DNA of 64,000 nt from NCBI GenBank assembly GCA_964035575.1, contig OZ037910.1, positions 62,001 through 126,000 of the forward strand, read 5' to 3'. Shown here in pieces: positions 13,801-24,975 of the stretch. Under the pieces are notes generated by a model. The model saw only the letters and a program-made list of their open reading frames with translations. It ran no database searches and was not told the DNA's origin. Origin of the DNA: Rhynchopus sp. YZ270_cl-10 (lineage: Eukaryota > Euglenozoa > Diplonemea > Diplonemida > Diplonemidae). Both the position numbers and the translations under genes were made by a program. Position 1 is the stretch's first letter. Each line of letters opens with the position of its first letter.

Positions 13801-16800
13801 CCCGTAGGGCCAACTTTTTGAAAAAACGGGGTTGCAATGTGTCCTGGGGGCCCGAAGGGCCCCCAGGACACATCGCTGGGAAAAAAGTATTAGGTTTTTA
13901 GGGGTCTATATAGGGTTGCTGTGGGGGTCACATGGCCGAAAAATGGCCATTTTTGGCCTATTTTTGGCCATTTTTTTAAGGTAAAAAATCCACTTTTTTT
14001 TTGTACATCCCCTTGCCCCCGGTACAATTTACCAAACATATGGCCCTGTTGGACATACTGGGCCCATGAGTCGGTCGCTGCATCACCAAACTAGTTGCCC
14101 TATTTGCTAAAATCATGTTTTCAGGGTCAAAAATAGGGTGTTTTTTGTGGTCTTCAGACCTTTGTAGAGGGTACTCAGGCTGGGTGTCAGCTAGACACTG
14201 TGAAGTTGTGTAGCGGGAATTAAGGCGGGATCTCAGCGAGACGCTCAGACTGGAGCCGTGAAATTGTGTAGCGGGAATTAAGGCGGGATCTCAGCGAGAC
14301 GCTCAGACTGGAGCCGTGAAATTGTGTAGCGGGAATTAAGGCGGGATCTCAGCGAGACGCTCAGACTGGAGCTGTGAAATTGTGTAGCGGGAATTAAGGC
14401 GGGATCTCAGCAAGACACTGAGACTGGAGCTCCTTTTCAGGAAAAATGGTCGGAATGTGACTTGAATGGGCTCTAATGGGTATATTATGCACATAACATA
14501 CCTAAATTATGTCGATATTTCACCTGCGGAGCCGAAAAAACCGATTTTCAGGGTGTGCAAAACTGTAAAAATCACCAAAATCCCAAAAATCACGATTTTT
14601 TTTGAAAAATATTTTTTTCAAAAAAATCAATTTTAAAATATTGGTTTGGCTTGTGCGGGGACCTGATACTGGGGCAATATACCCTGTGGGACATACTGGG
14701 CCCTATGCAAGGCCGAGTTTTCAAAAATATGGTTGCCCCGGTAGACGGTATGGCCCTGCTGGTCAGTGCATCCGGCCAAAAATCATGAAAAAATCATGAT
14801 TTTGGGGTCTGGCACCCCATGGGCACATGTATCTGGGGGTGTAAAATATGCATGGTTTCGACCGATTGGGGGTGTTATAGGTCCTGGGGGCCCACATGGG
14901 CCATATTTCACGCTATTGGGTCACGGGAAAGTGATTTTGACATTTTTTCATCGATTTTAGCTGTGACAACCCTTCAAAAACACTGATTTTGGGGTGTTTC
15001 TGAGACGGTACGCTATACCCAGGGTCATATTAGGTATTAGTCCGGTCGACGTTTTGGAAAAACGACCCCGCAATGGACTCAGGGGTGCCAGATAGTGTAT
15101 ATGCACCAAAATGGATTCACGGGAAAAGTCAAAATTGGGTGTCAGATACATGCTGCCATAAGTGACCAATTTCAAAAGTTGAGATTTTTCGAAAATCTGG
15201 GTTCAGTACACGCTGTACCCAATCCTGGGGGCCAAAATTTTCAACTTTTTGAAAAAACGGGCGGTATATGGCCCTAAATTGTCAAAATGAGTTAATTGCG
15301 ACCTCGGACGGCCTCCGGAGATGAGTAGAAGTTTATTTACTGAAAAAAAAAGTCAAAACACAGGCAAAATCCCACCTTCCACAGGTACAGTCAAAACTTT
15401 TATCCAGATCTCATGTTTTTTCAAAAAATTTTAAATTGTTTTTATGACTAACACCTCCGAAATTTTTCCTGATAAGATGGAATATGGTCCTGTAGTAGTA
15501 TGCAGTGTGTTTGCAGGCAAAAATTTGCATTTTCTCGCCCCAGACATTTTTTTATACATAAAAGTGCATAAACGGACCCCTGACCCCAAAATCCGGGTTC
15601 CAGCTTTTTGAAGGGGTCACCCTACAGGCCACCTCAAAAAGTTGGCCCGTAGGGCCAACTTTTTGAAAAAACGGGGTTGCAATGTGTCCTGGGGGCCCGA
15701 AGGGCCCCCAGGACACATCGCTGGGAAAAAAGTATTAGGTTTTTAGGGGTCTATATAGGGTTGCTGTGGGGGTCACATGGCCGAAAAATGGCCATTTTTG
15801 GCCTATTTTTGGCCATTTTTTTAAGGTAAAAAATCCACTTTTTTTTTGTACATCCCCTTGCCCCCGGTACAATTTACCAAACATATGGCCCTGTTGGACA
15901 TACTGGGCCCATGAGTCGGTCGCTGCATCACCAAACTAGTTGCCCTATTTGCTAAAATCATGTTTTCAGGGTCAAAAATAGGGTGTTTTTTGTGGTCTTC
16001 AGACCTTTGTAGAGGGTACTCAGGCTGGGTGTCAGCTAGACACTGTGAAGTTGTGTAGCGGGAATTAAGGCGGGATCTCAGCGAGACGCTCAGACTGGAG
16101 CCGTGAAATTGTGTAGCGGGAATTAAGGCGGGATCTCAGCGAGACGCTCAGACTGGAGCCGTGAAATTGTGTAGCGGGAATTAAGGCGGGATCTCAGCGA
16201 GACGCTCAGACTGGAGCTGTGAAATTGTGTAGCGGGAATTAAGGCGGGATCTCAGCAAGACACTGAGACTGGAGCTCCTTTTCAGGAAAAATGGTCGGAA
16301 TGTGACTTGAATGGGCTCTAATGGGTATATTATGCACATAACATACCTAAATTATGTCGATATTTCACCTGCGGAGCCGAAAAAACCGATTTTCAGGGTG
16401 TGCAAAACTGTAAAAATCACCAAAATCCCAAAAATCACGATTTTTTTTGAAAAATATTTTTTTCAAAAAAATCAATTTTAAAATATTGGTTTGGCTTGTG
16501 CGGGGACCTGATACTGGGGCAATATACCCTGTGGGACATACTGGGCCCTATGCAAGGCCGAGTTTTCAAAAATATGGTTGCCCCGGTAGACGGTATGGCC
16601 CTGCTGGTCAGTGCATCCGGCCAAAAATCATGAAAAAATCATGATTTTGGGGTCTGGCACCCCATGGGCACATGTATCTGGGGGTGTAAAATATGCATGG
16701 TTTCGACCGATTGGGGGTGTTATAGGTCCTGGGGGCCCACATGGGCCATATTTCACGCTATTGGGTCACGGGAAAGTGATTTTGACATTTTTTCATCGAT

Positions 16801-19800
16801 TTTAGCTGTGACAACCCTTCAAAAACACTGATTTTGGGGTGTTTCTGAGACGGTACGCTATACCCAGGGTCATATTAGGTATTAGTCCGGTCGACGTTTT
16901 GGAAAAACGACCCCGCAATGGACTCAGGGGTGCCAGATAGTGTATATGCACCAAAATGGATTCACGGGAAAAGTCAAAATTGGGTGTCAGATACATGCTG
17001 CCATAAGTGACCAATTTCAAAAGTTGAGATTTTTCGAAAATCTGGGTTCAGTACACGCTGTACCCAATCCTGGGGGCCAAAATTTTCAACTTTTTGAAAA
17101 AACGGGCGGTATATGGCCCTAAATTGTCAAAATGAGTTAATTGCGACCTCGGACGGCCTCCGGAGATGAGTAGAAGTTTATTTACTGAAAAAAAAAGTCA
17201 AAACACAGGCAAAATCCCACCTTCCACAGGTACAGTCAAAACTTTTATCCAGATCTCATGTTTTTTCAAAAAATTTTAAATTGTTTTTATGACTAACACC
17301 TCCGAAATTTTTCCTGATAAGATGGAATATGGTCCTGTAGTAGTATGCAGTGTGTTTGCAGGCAAAAATTTGCATTTTCTCGCCCCAGACATTTTTTTAT
17401 ACATAAAAGTGCATAAACGGACCCCTGACCCCAAAATCCGGGTTCCAGCTTTTTGAAGGGGTCACCCTACAGGCCACCTCAAAAAGTTGGCCCGTAGGGC
17501 CAACTTTTTGAAAAAACGGGGTTGCAATGTGTCCTGGGGGCCCGAAGGGCCCCCAGGACACATCGCTGGGAAAAAAGTATTAGGTTTTTAGGGGTCTATA
17601 TAGGGTTGCTGTGGGGGTCACATGGCCGAAAAATGGCCATTTTTGGCCTATTTTTGGCCATTTTTTTAAGGTAAAAAATCCACTTTTTTTTTGTACATCC
17701 CCTTGCCCCCGGTACAATTTACCAAACATATGGCCCTGTTGGACATACTGGGCCCATGAGTCGGTCGCTGCATCACCAAACTAGTTGCCCTATTTGCTAA
17801 AATCATGTTTTCAGGGTCAAAAATAGGGTGTTTTTTGTGGTCTTCAGACCTTTGTAGAGGGTACTCAGGCTGGGTGTCAGCTAGACACTGTGAAGTTGTG
17901 TAGCGGGAATTAAGGCGGGATCTCAGCGAGACGCTCAGACTGGAGCCGTGAAATTGTGTAGCGGGAATTAAGGCGGGATCTCAGCGAGACGCTCAGACTG
18001 GAGCTGTGAAATTGTGTAGCGGGAATTAAGGCGGGATCTCAGCAAGACACTGAGACTGGAGCTCCTTTTCAGGAAAAATGGTCGGAATGTGACTTGAATG
18101 GGCTCTAATGGGTATATTATGCACATAACATACCTAAATTATGTCGATATTTCACCTGCGGAGCCGAAAAAACCGATTTTCAGGGTGTGCAAAACTGTAA
18201 AAATCACCAAAATCCCAAAAATCACGATTTTTTTTGAAAAATATTTTTTTCAAAAAAATCAATTTTAAAATATTGGTTTGGCTTGTGCGGGGACCTGATA
18301 CTGGGGCAATATACCCTGTGGGACATACTGGGCCCTATGCAAGGCCGAGTTTTCAAAAATATGGTTGCCCCGGTAGACGGTATGGCCCTGCTGGTCAGTG
18401 CATCCGGCCAAAAATCATGAAAAAATCATGATTTTGGGGTCTGGCACCCCATGGGCACATGTATCTGGGGGTGTAAAATATGCATGGTTTCGACCGATTG
18501 GGGGTGTTATAGGTCCTGGGGGCCCACATGGGCCATATTTCACGCTATTGGGTCACGGGAAAGTGATTTTGACATTTTTTCATCGATTTTAGCTGTGACA
18601 ACCCTTCAAAAACACTGATTTTGGGGTGTTTCTGAGACGGTACGCTATACCCAGGGTCATATTAGGTATTAGTCCGGTCGACGTTTTGGAAAAACGACCC
18701 CGCAATGGACTCAGGGGTGCCAGATAGTGTATATGCACCAAAATGGATTCACGGGAAAAGTCAAAATTGGGTGTCAGATACATGCTGCCATAAGTGACCA
18801 ATTTCAAAAGTTGAGATTTTTCGAAAATCTGGGTTCAGTACACGCTGTACCCAATCCTGGGGGCCAAAATTTTCAACTTTTTGAAAAAACGGGCGGTATA
18901 TGGCCCTAAATTGTCAAAATGAGTTAATTGCGACCTCGGACGGCCTCCGGAGATGAGTAGAAGTTTATTTACTGAAAAAAAAAGTCAAAACACAGGCAAA
19001 ATCCCACCTTCCACAGGTACAGTCAAAACTTTTATCCAGATCTCATGTTTTTTCAAAAAATTTTAAATTGTTTTTATGACTAACACCTCCGAAATTTTTC
19101 CTGATAAGATGGAATATGGTCCTGTAGTAGTATGCAGTGTGTTTGCAGGCAAAAATTTGCATTTTCTCGCCCCAGACATTTTTTTATACATAAAAGTGCA
19201 TAAACGGACCCCTGACCCCAAAATCCGGGTTCCAGCTTTTTGAAGGGGTCACCCTACAGGCCACCTCAAAAAGTTGGCCCGTAGGGCCAACTTTTTGAAA
19301 AAACGGGGTTGCAATGTGTCCTGGGGGCCCGAAGGGCCCCCAGGACACATCGCTGGGAAAAAAGTATTAGGTTTTTAGGGGTCTATATAGGGTTGCTGTG
19401 GGGGTCACATGGCCGAAAAATGGCCATTTTTGGCCTATTTTTGGCCATTTTTTTAAGGTAAAAAATCCACTTTTTTTTTGTACATCCCCTTGCCCCCGGT
19501 ACAATTTACCAAACATATGGCCCTGTTGGACATACTGGGCCCATGAGTCGGTCGCTGCATCACCAAACTAGTTGCCCTATTTGCTAAAATCATGTTTTCA
19601 GGGTCAAAAATAGGGTGTTTTTTGTGGTCTTCAGACCTTTGTAGAGGGTACTCAGGCTGGGTGTCAGCTAGACACTGTGAAGTTGTGTAGCGGGAATTAA
19701 GGCGGGATCTCAGCGAGACGCTCAGACTGGAGCCGTGAAATTGTGTAGCGGGAATTAAGGCGGGATCTCAGCGAGACGCTCAGACTGGAGCTGTGAAATT

Positions 19801-22800
19801 GTGTAGCGGGAATTAAGGCGGGATCTCAGCAAGACACTGAGACTGGAGCTCCTTTTCAGGAAAAATGGTCGGAATGTGACTTGAATGGGCTCTAATGGGT
19901 ATATTATGCACATAACATACCTAAATTATGTCGATATTTCACCTGCGGAGCCGAAAAAACCGATTTTCAGGGTGTGCAAAACTGTAAAAATCACCAAAAT
20001 CCCAAAAATCACGATTTTTTTTGAAAAATATTTTTTTCAAAAAAATCAATTTTAAAATATTGGTTTGGCTTGTGCGGGGACCTGATACTGGGGCAATATA
20101 CCCTGTGGGACATACTGGGCCCTATGCAAGGCCGAGTTTTCAAAAATATGGTTGCCCCGGTAGACGGTATGGCCCTGCTGGTCAGTGCATCCGGCCAAAA
20201 ATCATGAAAAAATCATGATTTTGGGGTCTGGCACCCCATGGGCACATGTATCTGGGGGTGTAAAATATGCATGGTTTCGACCGATTGGGGGTGTTATAGG
20301 TCCTGGGGGCCCACATGGGCCATATTTCACGCTATTGGGTCACGGGAAAGTGATTTTGACATTTTTTCATCGATTTTAGCTGTGACAACCCTTCAAAAAC
20401 ACTGATTTTGGGGTGTTTCTGAGACGGTACGCTATACCCAGGGTCATATTAGGTATTAGTCCGGTCGACGTTTTGGAAAAACGACCCCGCAATGGACTCA
20501 GGGGTGCCAGATAGTGTATATGCACCAAAATGGATTCACGGGAAAAGTCAAAATTGGGTGTCAGATACATGCTGCCATAAGTGACCAATTTCAAAAGTTG
20601 AGATTTTTCGAAAATCTGGGTTCAGTACACGCTGTACCCAATCCTGGGGGCCAAAATTTTCAACTTTTTGAAAAAACGGGCGGTATATGGCCCTAAATTG
20701 TCAAAATGAGTTAATTGCGACCTCGGACGGCCTCCGGAGATGAGTAGAAGTTTATTTACTGAAAAAAAAAGTCAAAACACAGGCAAAATCCCACCTTCCA
20801 CAGGTACAGTCAAAACTTTTATCCAGATCTCATGTTTTTTCAAAAAATTTTAAATTGTTTTTATGACTAACACCTCCGAAATTTTTCCTGATAAGATGGA
20901 ATATGGTCCTGTAGTAGTATGCAGTGTGTTTGCAGGCAAAAATTTGCATTTTCTCGCCCCAGACATTTTTTTATACATAAAAGTGCATAAACGGACCCCT
21001 GACCCCAAAATCCGGGTTCCAGCTTTTTGAAGGGGTCACCCTACAGGCCACCTCAAAAAGTTGGCCCGTAGGGCCAACTTTTTGAAAAAACGGGGTTGCA
21101 ATGTGTCCTGGGGGCCCGAAGGGCCCCCAGGACACATCGCTGGGAAAAAAGTATTAGGTTTTTAGGGGTCTATATAGGGTTGCTGTGGGGGTCACATGGC
21201 CGAAAAATGGCCATTTTTGGCCTATTTTTGGCCATTTTTTTAAGGTAAAAAATCCACTTTTTTTTTGTACATCCCCTTGCCCCCGGTACAATTTACCAAA
21301 CATATGGCCCTGTTGGACATACTGGGCCCATGAGTCGGTCGCTGCATCACCAAACTAGTTGCCCTATTTGCTAAAATCATGTTTTCAGGGTCAAAAATAG
21401 GGTGTTTTTTGTGGTCTTCAGACCTTTGTAGAGGGTACTCAGGCTGGGTGTCAGCTAGACACTGTGAAGTTGTGTAGCGGGAATTAAGGCGGGATCTCAG
21501 CGAGACGCTCAGACTGGAGCCGTGAAATTGTGTAGCGGGAATTAAGGCGGGATCTCAGCGAGACGCTCAGACTGGAGCTGTGAAATTGTGTAGCGGGAAT
21601 TAAGGCGGGATCTCAGCAAGACACTGAGACTGGAGCTCCTTTTCAGGAAAAATGGTCGGAATGTGACTTGAATGGGCTCTAATGGGTATATTATGCACAT
21701 AACATACCTAAATTATGTCGATATTTCACCTGCGGAGCCGAAAAAACCGATTTTCAGGGTGTGCAAAACTGTAAAAATCACCAAAATCCCAAAAATCACG
21801 ATTTTTTTTGAAAAATATTTTTTTCAAAAAAATCAATTTTAAAATATTGGTTTGGCTTGTGCGGGGACCTGATACTGGGGCAATATACCCTGTGGGACAT
21901 ACTGGGCCCTATGCAAGGCCGAGTTTTCAAAAATATGGTTGCCCCGGTAGACGGTATGGCCCTGCTGGTCAGTGCATCCGGCCAAAAATCATGAAAAAAT
22001 CATGATTTTGGGGTCTGGCACCCCATGGGCACATGTATCTGGGGGTGTAAAATATGCATGGTTTCGACCGATTGGGGGTGTTATAGGTCCTGGGGGCCCA
22101 CATGGGCCATATTTCACGCTATTGGGTCACGGGAAAGTGATTTTGACATTTTTTCATCGATTTTAGCTGTGACAACCCTTCAAAAACACTGATTTTGGGG
22201 TGTTTCTGAGACGGTACGCTATACCCAGGGTCATATTAGGTATTAGTCCGGTCGACGTTTTGGAAAAACGACCCCGCAATGGACTCAGGGGTGCCAGATA
22301 GTGTATATGCACCAAAATGGATTCACGGGAAAAGTCAAAATTGGGTGTCAGATACATGCTGCCATAAGTGACCAATTTCAAAAGTTGAGATTTTTCGAAA
22401 ATCTGGGTTCAGTACACGCTGTACCCAATCCTGGGGGCCAAAATTTTCAACTTTTTGAAAAAACGGGCGGTATATGGCCCTAAATTGTCAAAATGAGTTA
22501 ATTGCGACCTCGGACGGCCTCCGGAGATGAGTAGAAGTTTATTTACTGAAAAAAAAAGTCAAAACACAGGCAAAATCCCACCTTCCACAGGTACAGTCAA
22601 AACTTTTATCCAGATCTCATGTTTTTTCAAAAAATTTTAAATTGTTTTTATGACTAACACCTCCGAAATTTTTCCTGATAAGATGGAATATGGTCCTGTA
22701 GTAGTATGCAGTGTGTTTGCAGGCAAAAATTTGCATTTTCTCGCCCCAGACATTTTTTTATACATAAAAGTGCATAAACGGACCCCTGACCCCAAAATCC

Positions 22801-22908
22801 GGGTTCCAGCTTTTTGAAGGGGTCACCCTACAGGCCACCTCAAAAAGTTGGCCCGTAGGGCCAACTTTTTGAAAAAACGGGGTTGCAATGTGTCCTGGGG
22901 GCCCGAAG
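4801..22908. repeat. Two consecutive five-unit higher-order repeats
   Basis: Counting 58-bp copies per unit from 4801 gives 4-4-3-3-3, then 4-4-3-3-3 again from 13858, and the next unit (22909) starts with 4. The two blocks are 9057 and 9051 bp; the 6-bp excess is the insertion near 12185. The first three units (4-4-3) fit the same series with two three-copy units missing. This is the signature of amplification of a multi-unit block, as in higher-order centromeric satellites, rather than independent copy-number change in each unit. Confidence 0.8.
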
Positions 22909-23548
22909 GGCCCCCAGGACACATCGCTGGGAAAAAAGTATTAGGTTTTTAGGGGTCTATATAGGGTTGCTGTGGGGGTCACATGGCCGAAAAATGGCCA
23001 TTTTTGGCCTATTTTTGGCCATTTTTTTAAGGTAAAAAATCCACTTTTTTTTTGTACATCCCCTTGCCCCCGGTACAATTTACCAAACATATGGCCCTGT
23101 TGGACATACTGGGCCCATGAGTCGGTCGCTGCATCACCAAACTAGTTGCCCTATTTGCTAAAATCATGTTTTCAGGGTCAAAAATAGGGTGTTTTTTGTG
23201 GTCTTCAGACCTTTGTAGAGGGTACTCAGGCTGGGTGTCAGCTAGACACTGTGAAGTTGTGTAGCGGGAATTAAGGCGGGATCTCAGCGAGACGCTCAGA
23301 CTGGAGCCGTGAAATTGTGTAGCGGGAATTAAGGCGGGATCTCAGCGAGACGCTCAGACTGGAGCCGTGAAATTGTGTAGCGGGAATTAAGGCGGGATCT
23401 CAGCGAGACGCTCAGACTGGAGCTGTGAAATTGTGTAGCGGGAATTAAGGCGGGATCTCAGCAAGACACTGAGACTGGAGCTCCTTTTCAGGAAAAATGG
23501 TCGGAATGTGACTTGAATGGGCTCTAATGGGTATATTATGCACATAAC
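22909..23548. repeat. Terminal partial satellite unit
   Basis: The last unit has four 58-bp copies and stops abruptly at 23548, in the middle of the sequence ATTATGCACATAAC that continues in other units. Unrelated element-E sequence follows directly. This is the right edge of the array. Confidence 0.93.
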
Positions 23549-23859
23549 GGTTATAGTTATACCTGGGGAATATGGTCAGATCACTCTTTTGACCATCTTG
23601 CGTTTACCACAAAAACACCTCTTTTTACCAGGCCACTTTTCACCTGAAAAGCCAGTTCATGAAGGCACAAGTGAAGTTTTTTTGTACACGTTACCGCGAG
23701 CGGGCGCGCGAAGCGCGCACGCGAGCGCCCCGTGGGAAGCAAATAGCGGACCACCTGCCCAGTGCGTGAGGTGCATACAAAAAAAAACCACCTGTAAAAA
23801 AAGAGAGGTCCTCATCACGTTTCCATGGAGGTGTCACACAAGAACGACAGGTTTTTTAG
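23549..23859. mobile_element. Element E right-module fragment (E0)
   Basis: From about 23555 the sequence (AGTTATACCTGGGG onward) matches the right-hand modules at 29070-29370 and 35721-36024 almost base for base. It includes a GC-rich hairpin with a GAA loop at 23704-23718 and ends in GGTTTTTTAG. The first 220 bp or so of the module are missing because the copy abuts the satellite array. An open frame at 23517-23891 crosses the satellite/E junction and is not a gene. Confidence 0.85.
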
Positions 23860-24436
23860 ACTTTTTTTTTTACTTTTTGAGAAGGTGTTGAGGAGGATAT
23901 TTTTGTTGACTTGATTTTTATTTTTGAGACGGTGATGAAGAGGATATTTTTGTCGACTTGATTTTCATTTTTGAGAAGGTGTTGAGGAAGATGTTTGTGT
24001 CGACTTGCCTTTTATTTTTGAGAAGGTGTTGAGGAGGATATTTTTGTCGACTTTATTTTTATTTTTGAGAAGGTGTTGAGGAAGAGATTTTTGTTGACTT
24101 GATTTATATTTTTGAGACGGTGATGAAGAGGATATTTTTGTCGACTTGATTTTTATTTTTGAGAAAGTGTTGAGGAAGATGTTTGTGTCGACTTGCCTTT
24201 TAATTTTGAGAAGGTGTTGAGGAGGATATTTTTGTCGACTTTATTTTCTTTTTTGAGACGGTGTTGAGGAAGAGATTGTTGTCGACTTGATTTTTATTTT
24301 TATGATGGTGTTGAGGAAGATGTTTGTGTCGACTTGATTTTTTTTTATTTGAGATGGTGTTGAGGAAGACATTGTTGTCGTTTGTCAAATTGTCAAATTG
24401 TCAAATTTGTCAAATTGAGTATTTGCGAATTCACGT
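23860..24436. repeat. 47-bp minisatellite (array A) and TGTCAAAT repeats
   Basis: About eleven imperfect copies of a roughly 47-bp unit with the core GAGAAGGTGTTGAGGA then TTTTTGTCGACTTGATTT. Copies vary (GAGACGGTGATGAAG, GAAGATGTTTGTG) without the regular 143-bp order of array B. From 24382 there are four short TGTCAAAT repeats, followed by about 20 bp of non-repetitive DNA before element E1. Small minus-strand ORFs here only translate the repeat. Confidence 0.9.
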
Positions 24437-24798
24437 TCTAAAAACCTTAGTTTTTTAGTTTTTACTATAAGGATGTGCGCCACCCACACACCCACACACT
24501 ACCCACCCACCCACACACACCCACACACACCCCCTCACCAGGGACAGGATTTGACCAAAAAAATGAAAATTTTAAAAAATTATATGTTCTTCTAAAAAAA
24601 TACCTGACCAGAAAATCGGCTAGATAGGAGATATTGAGGGCAAAAAAAAAATTTTTTTTCAGTCGTTATGAAAAAATGATAACATTTCTGAAGGTTGTCA
24701 TTAAGCCAAAAATGAGCCTTTTAGTAGGCATTTACCTCAAAAATGCCTTTGCCAAAATTTTTTTTTTCAAAAAAAAAAATTTTTTTTTCAGCCCAAAA
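24437..24798. repeat. Element E left module (E1 copy)
   Basis: Matches 33181-33578. In order: terminal CTAAAAACC, a near-palindrome with TTTTTTAG, a CCCACACA-type microsatellite (24481-24533), an A/T-rich stretch, then TTTTTTTTCAGTCGT and long A and T runs. The part from CAGTCGT onward is a degenerate direct copy of the start of the right module (28858 onward; both contain AGCCAAAAAT), so left and right modules share ancestry. Confidence 0.85.
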
Positions 24799-24975
24799 CA
24801 CGGATGCTGCCAGATCTGGCCAGATCTCCAGATCTGGGCCGCCCAGATCTGGCCAGATCTGGAAAATTTTTTTTTTTTTTTTGAAAAAAAAATTTTCCCA
24901 GACGTCCCAGATCTGGCCAGATCTGGCCAGATCTGGCCAAATCTGGGAGATCTGGGACGTCTGGGAAAATTTTTT
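24799..24975. repeat. Left terminal zone with CCAGATCTGG palindromes
   Basis: From 24810 there are repeated 10-bp perfect palindromes CCAGATCTGG, tandem or partly overlapping, interrupted by a T-run/A-run core (about 24865-24897) and flanked by ACGTCTGGG-type inverted pieces. The whole stretch can fold into alternative nested hairpins. Such clusters in transposon ends usually bind transposase; that is inference here. Confidence 0.88.

Larger units (their letters stand above)
1..23548. repeat. Satellite array, 1.8-kb units, 13 units plus a partial
   Basis: Head-to-tail tandem array already under way at the window start. Taking the centre of the boundary hairpin as unit start, units begin at 1, 1846, 3014, 4801, 6646, 8491, 10278, 12065, 13858, 15703, 17548, 19335, 21122 and 22909. 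Lengths are 1845 bp (four internal 58-bp repeats) or 1787 bp (three); the exceptions are the second unit (1168 bp, internal deletion) and the eighth (1793 bp, 6-bp insertion near 12185). Very few other differences are visible between units, so the array is recently amplified or strongly homogenised. The unit is rich in A/T runs and C/G runs and holds degenerate internal repeats (for example TCCTGGGGGCC and TTTTGAAAAAACGGG occur more than once). Four small ORFs of 60-72 codons recur in most units, but nothing suggests they are translated. Confidence 0.97.

Noticed and set aside
23517-23891. 124-codon ORF at the satellite/element junction, also seen in the E right modules
   Set aside because: It crosses a rearrangement junction, and the module part is open by chance in a conserved repeat.
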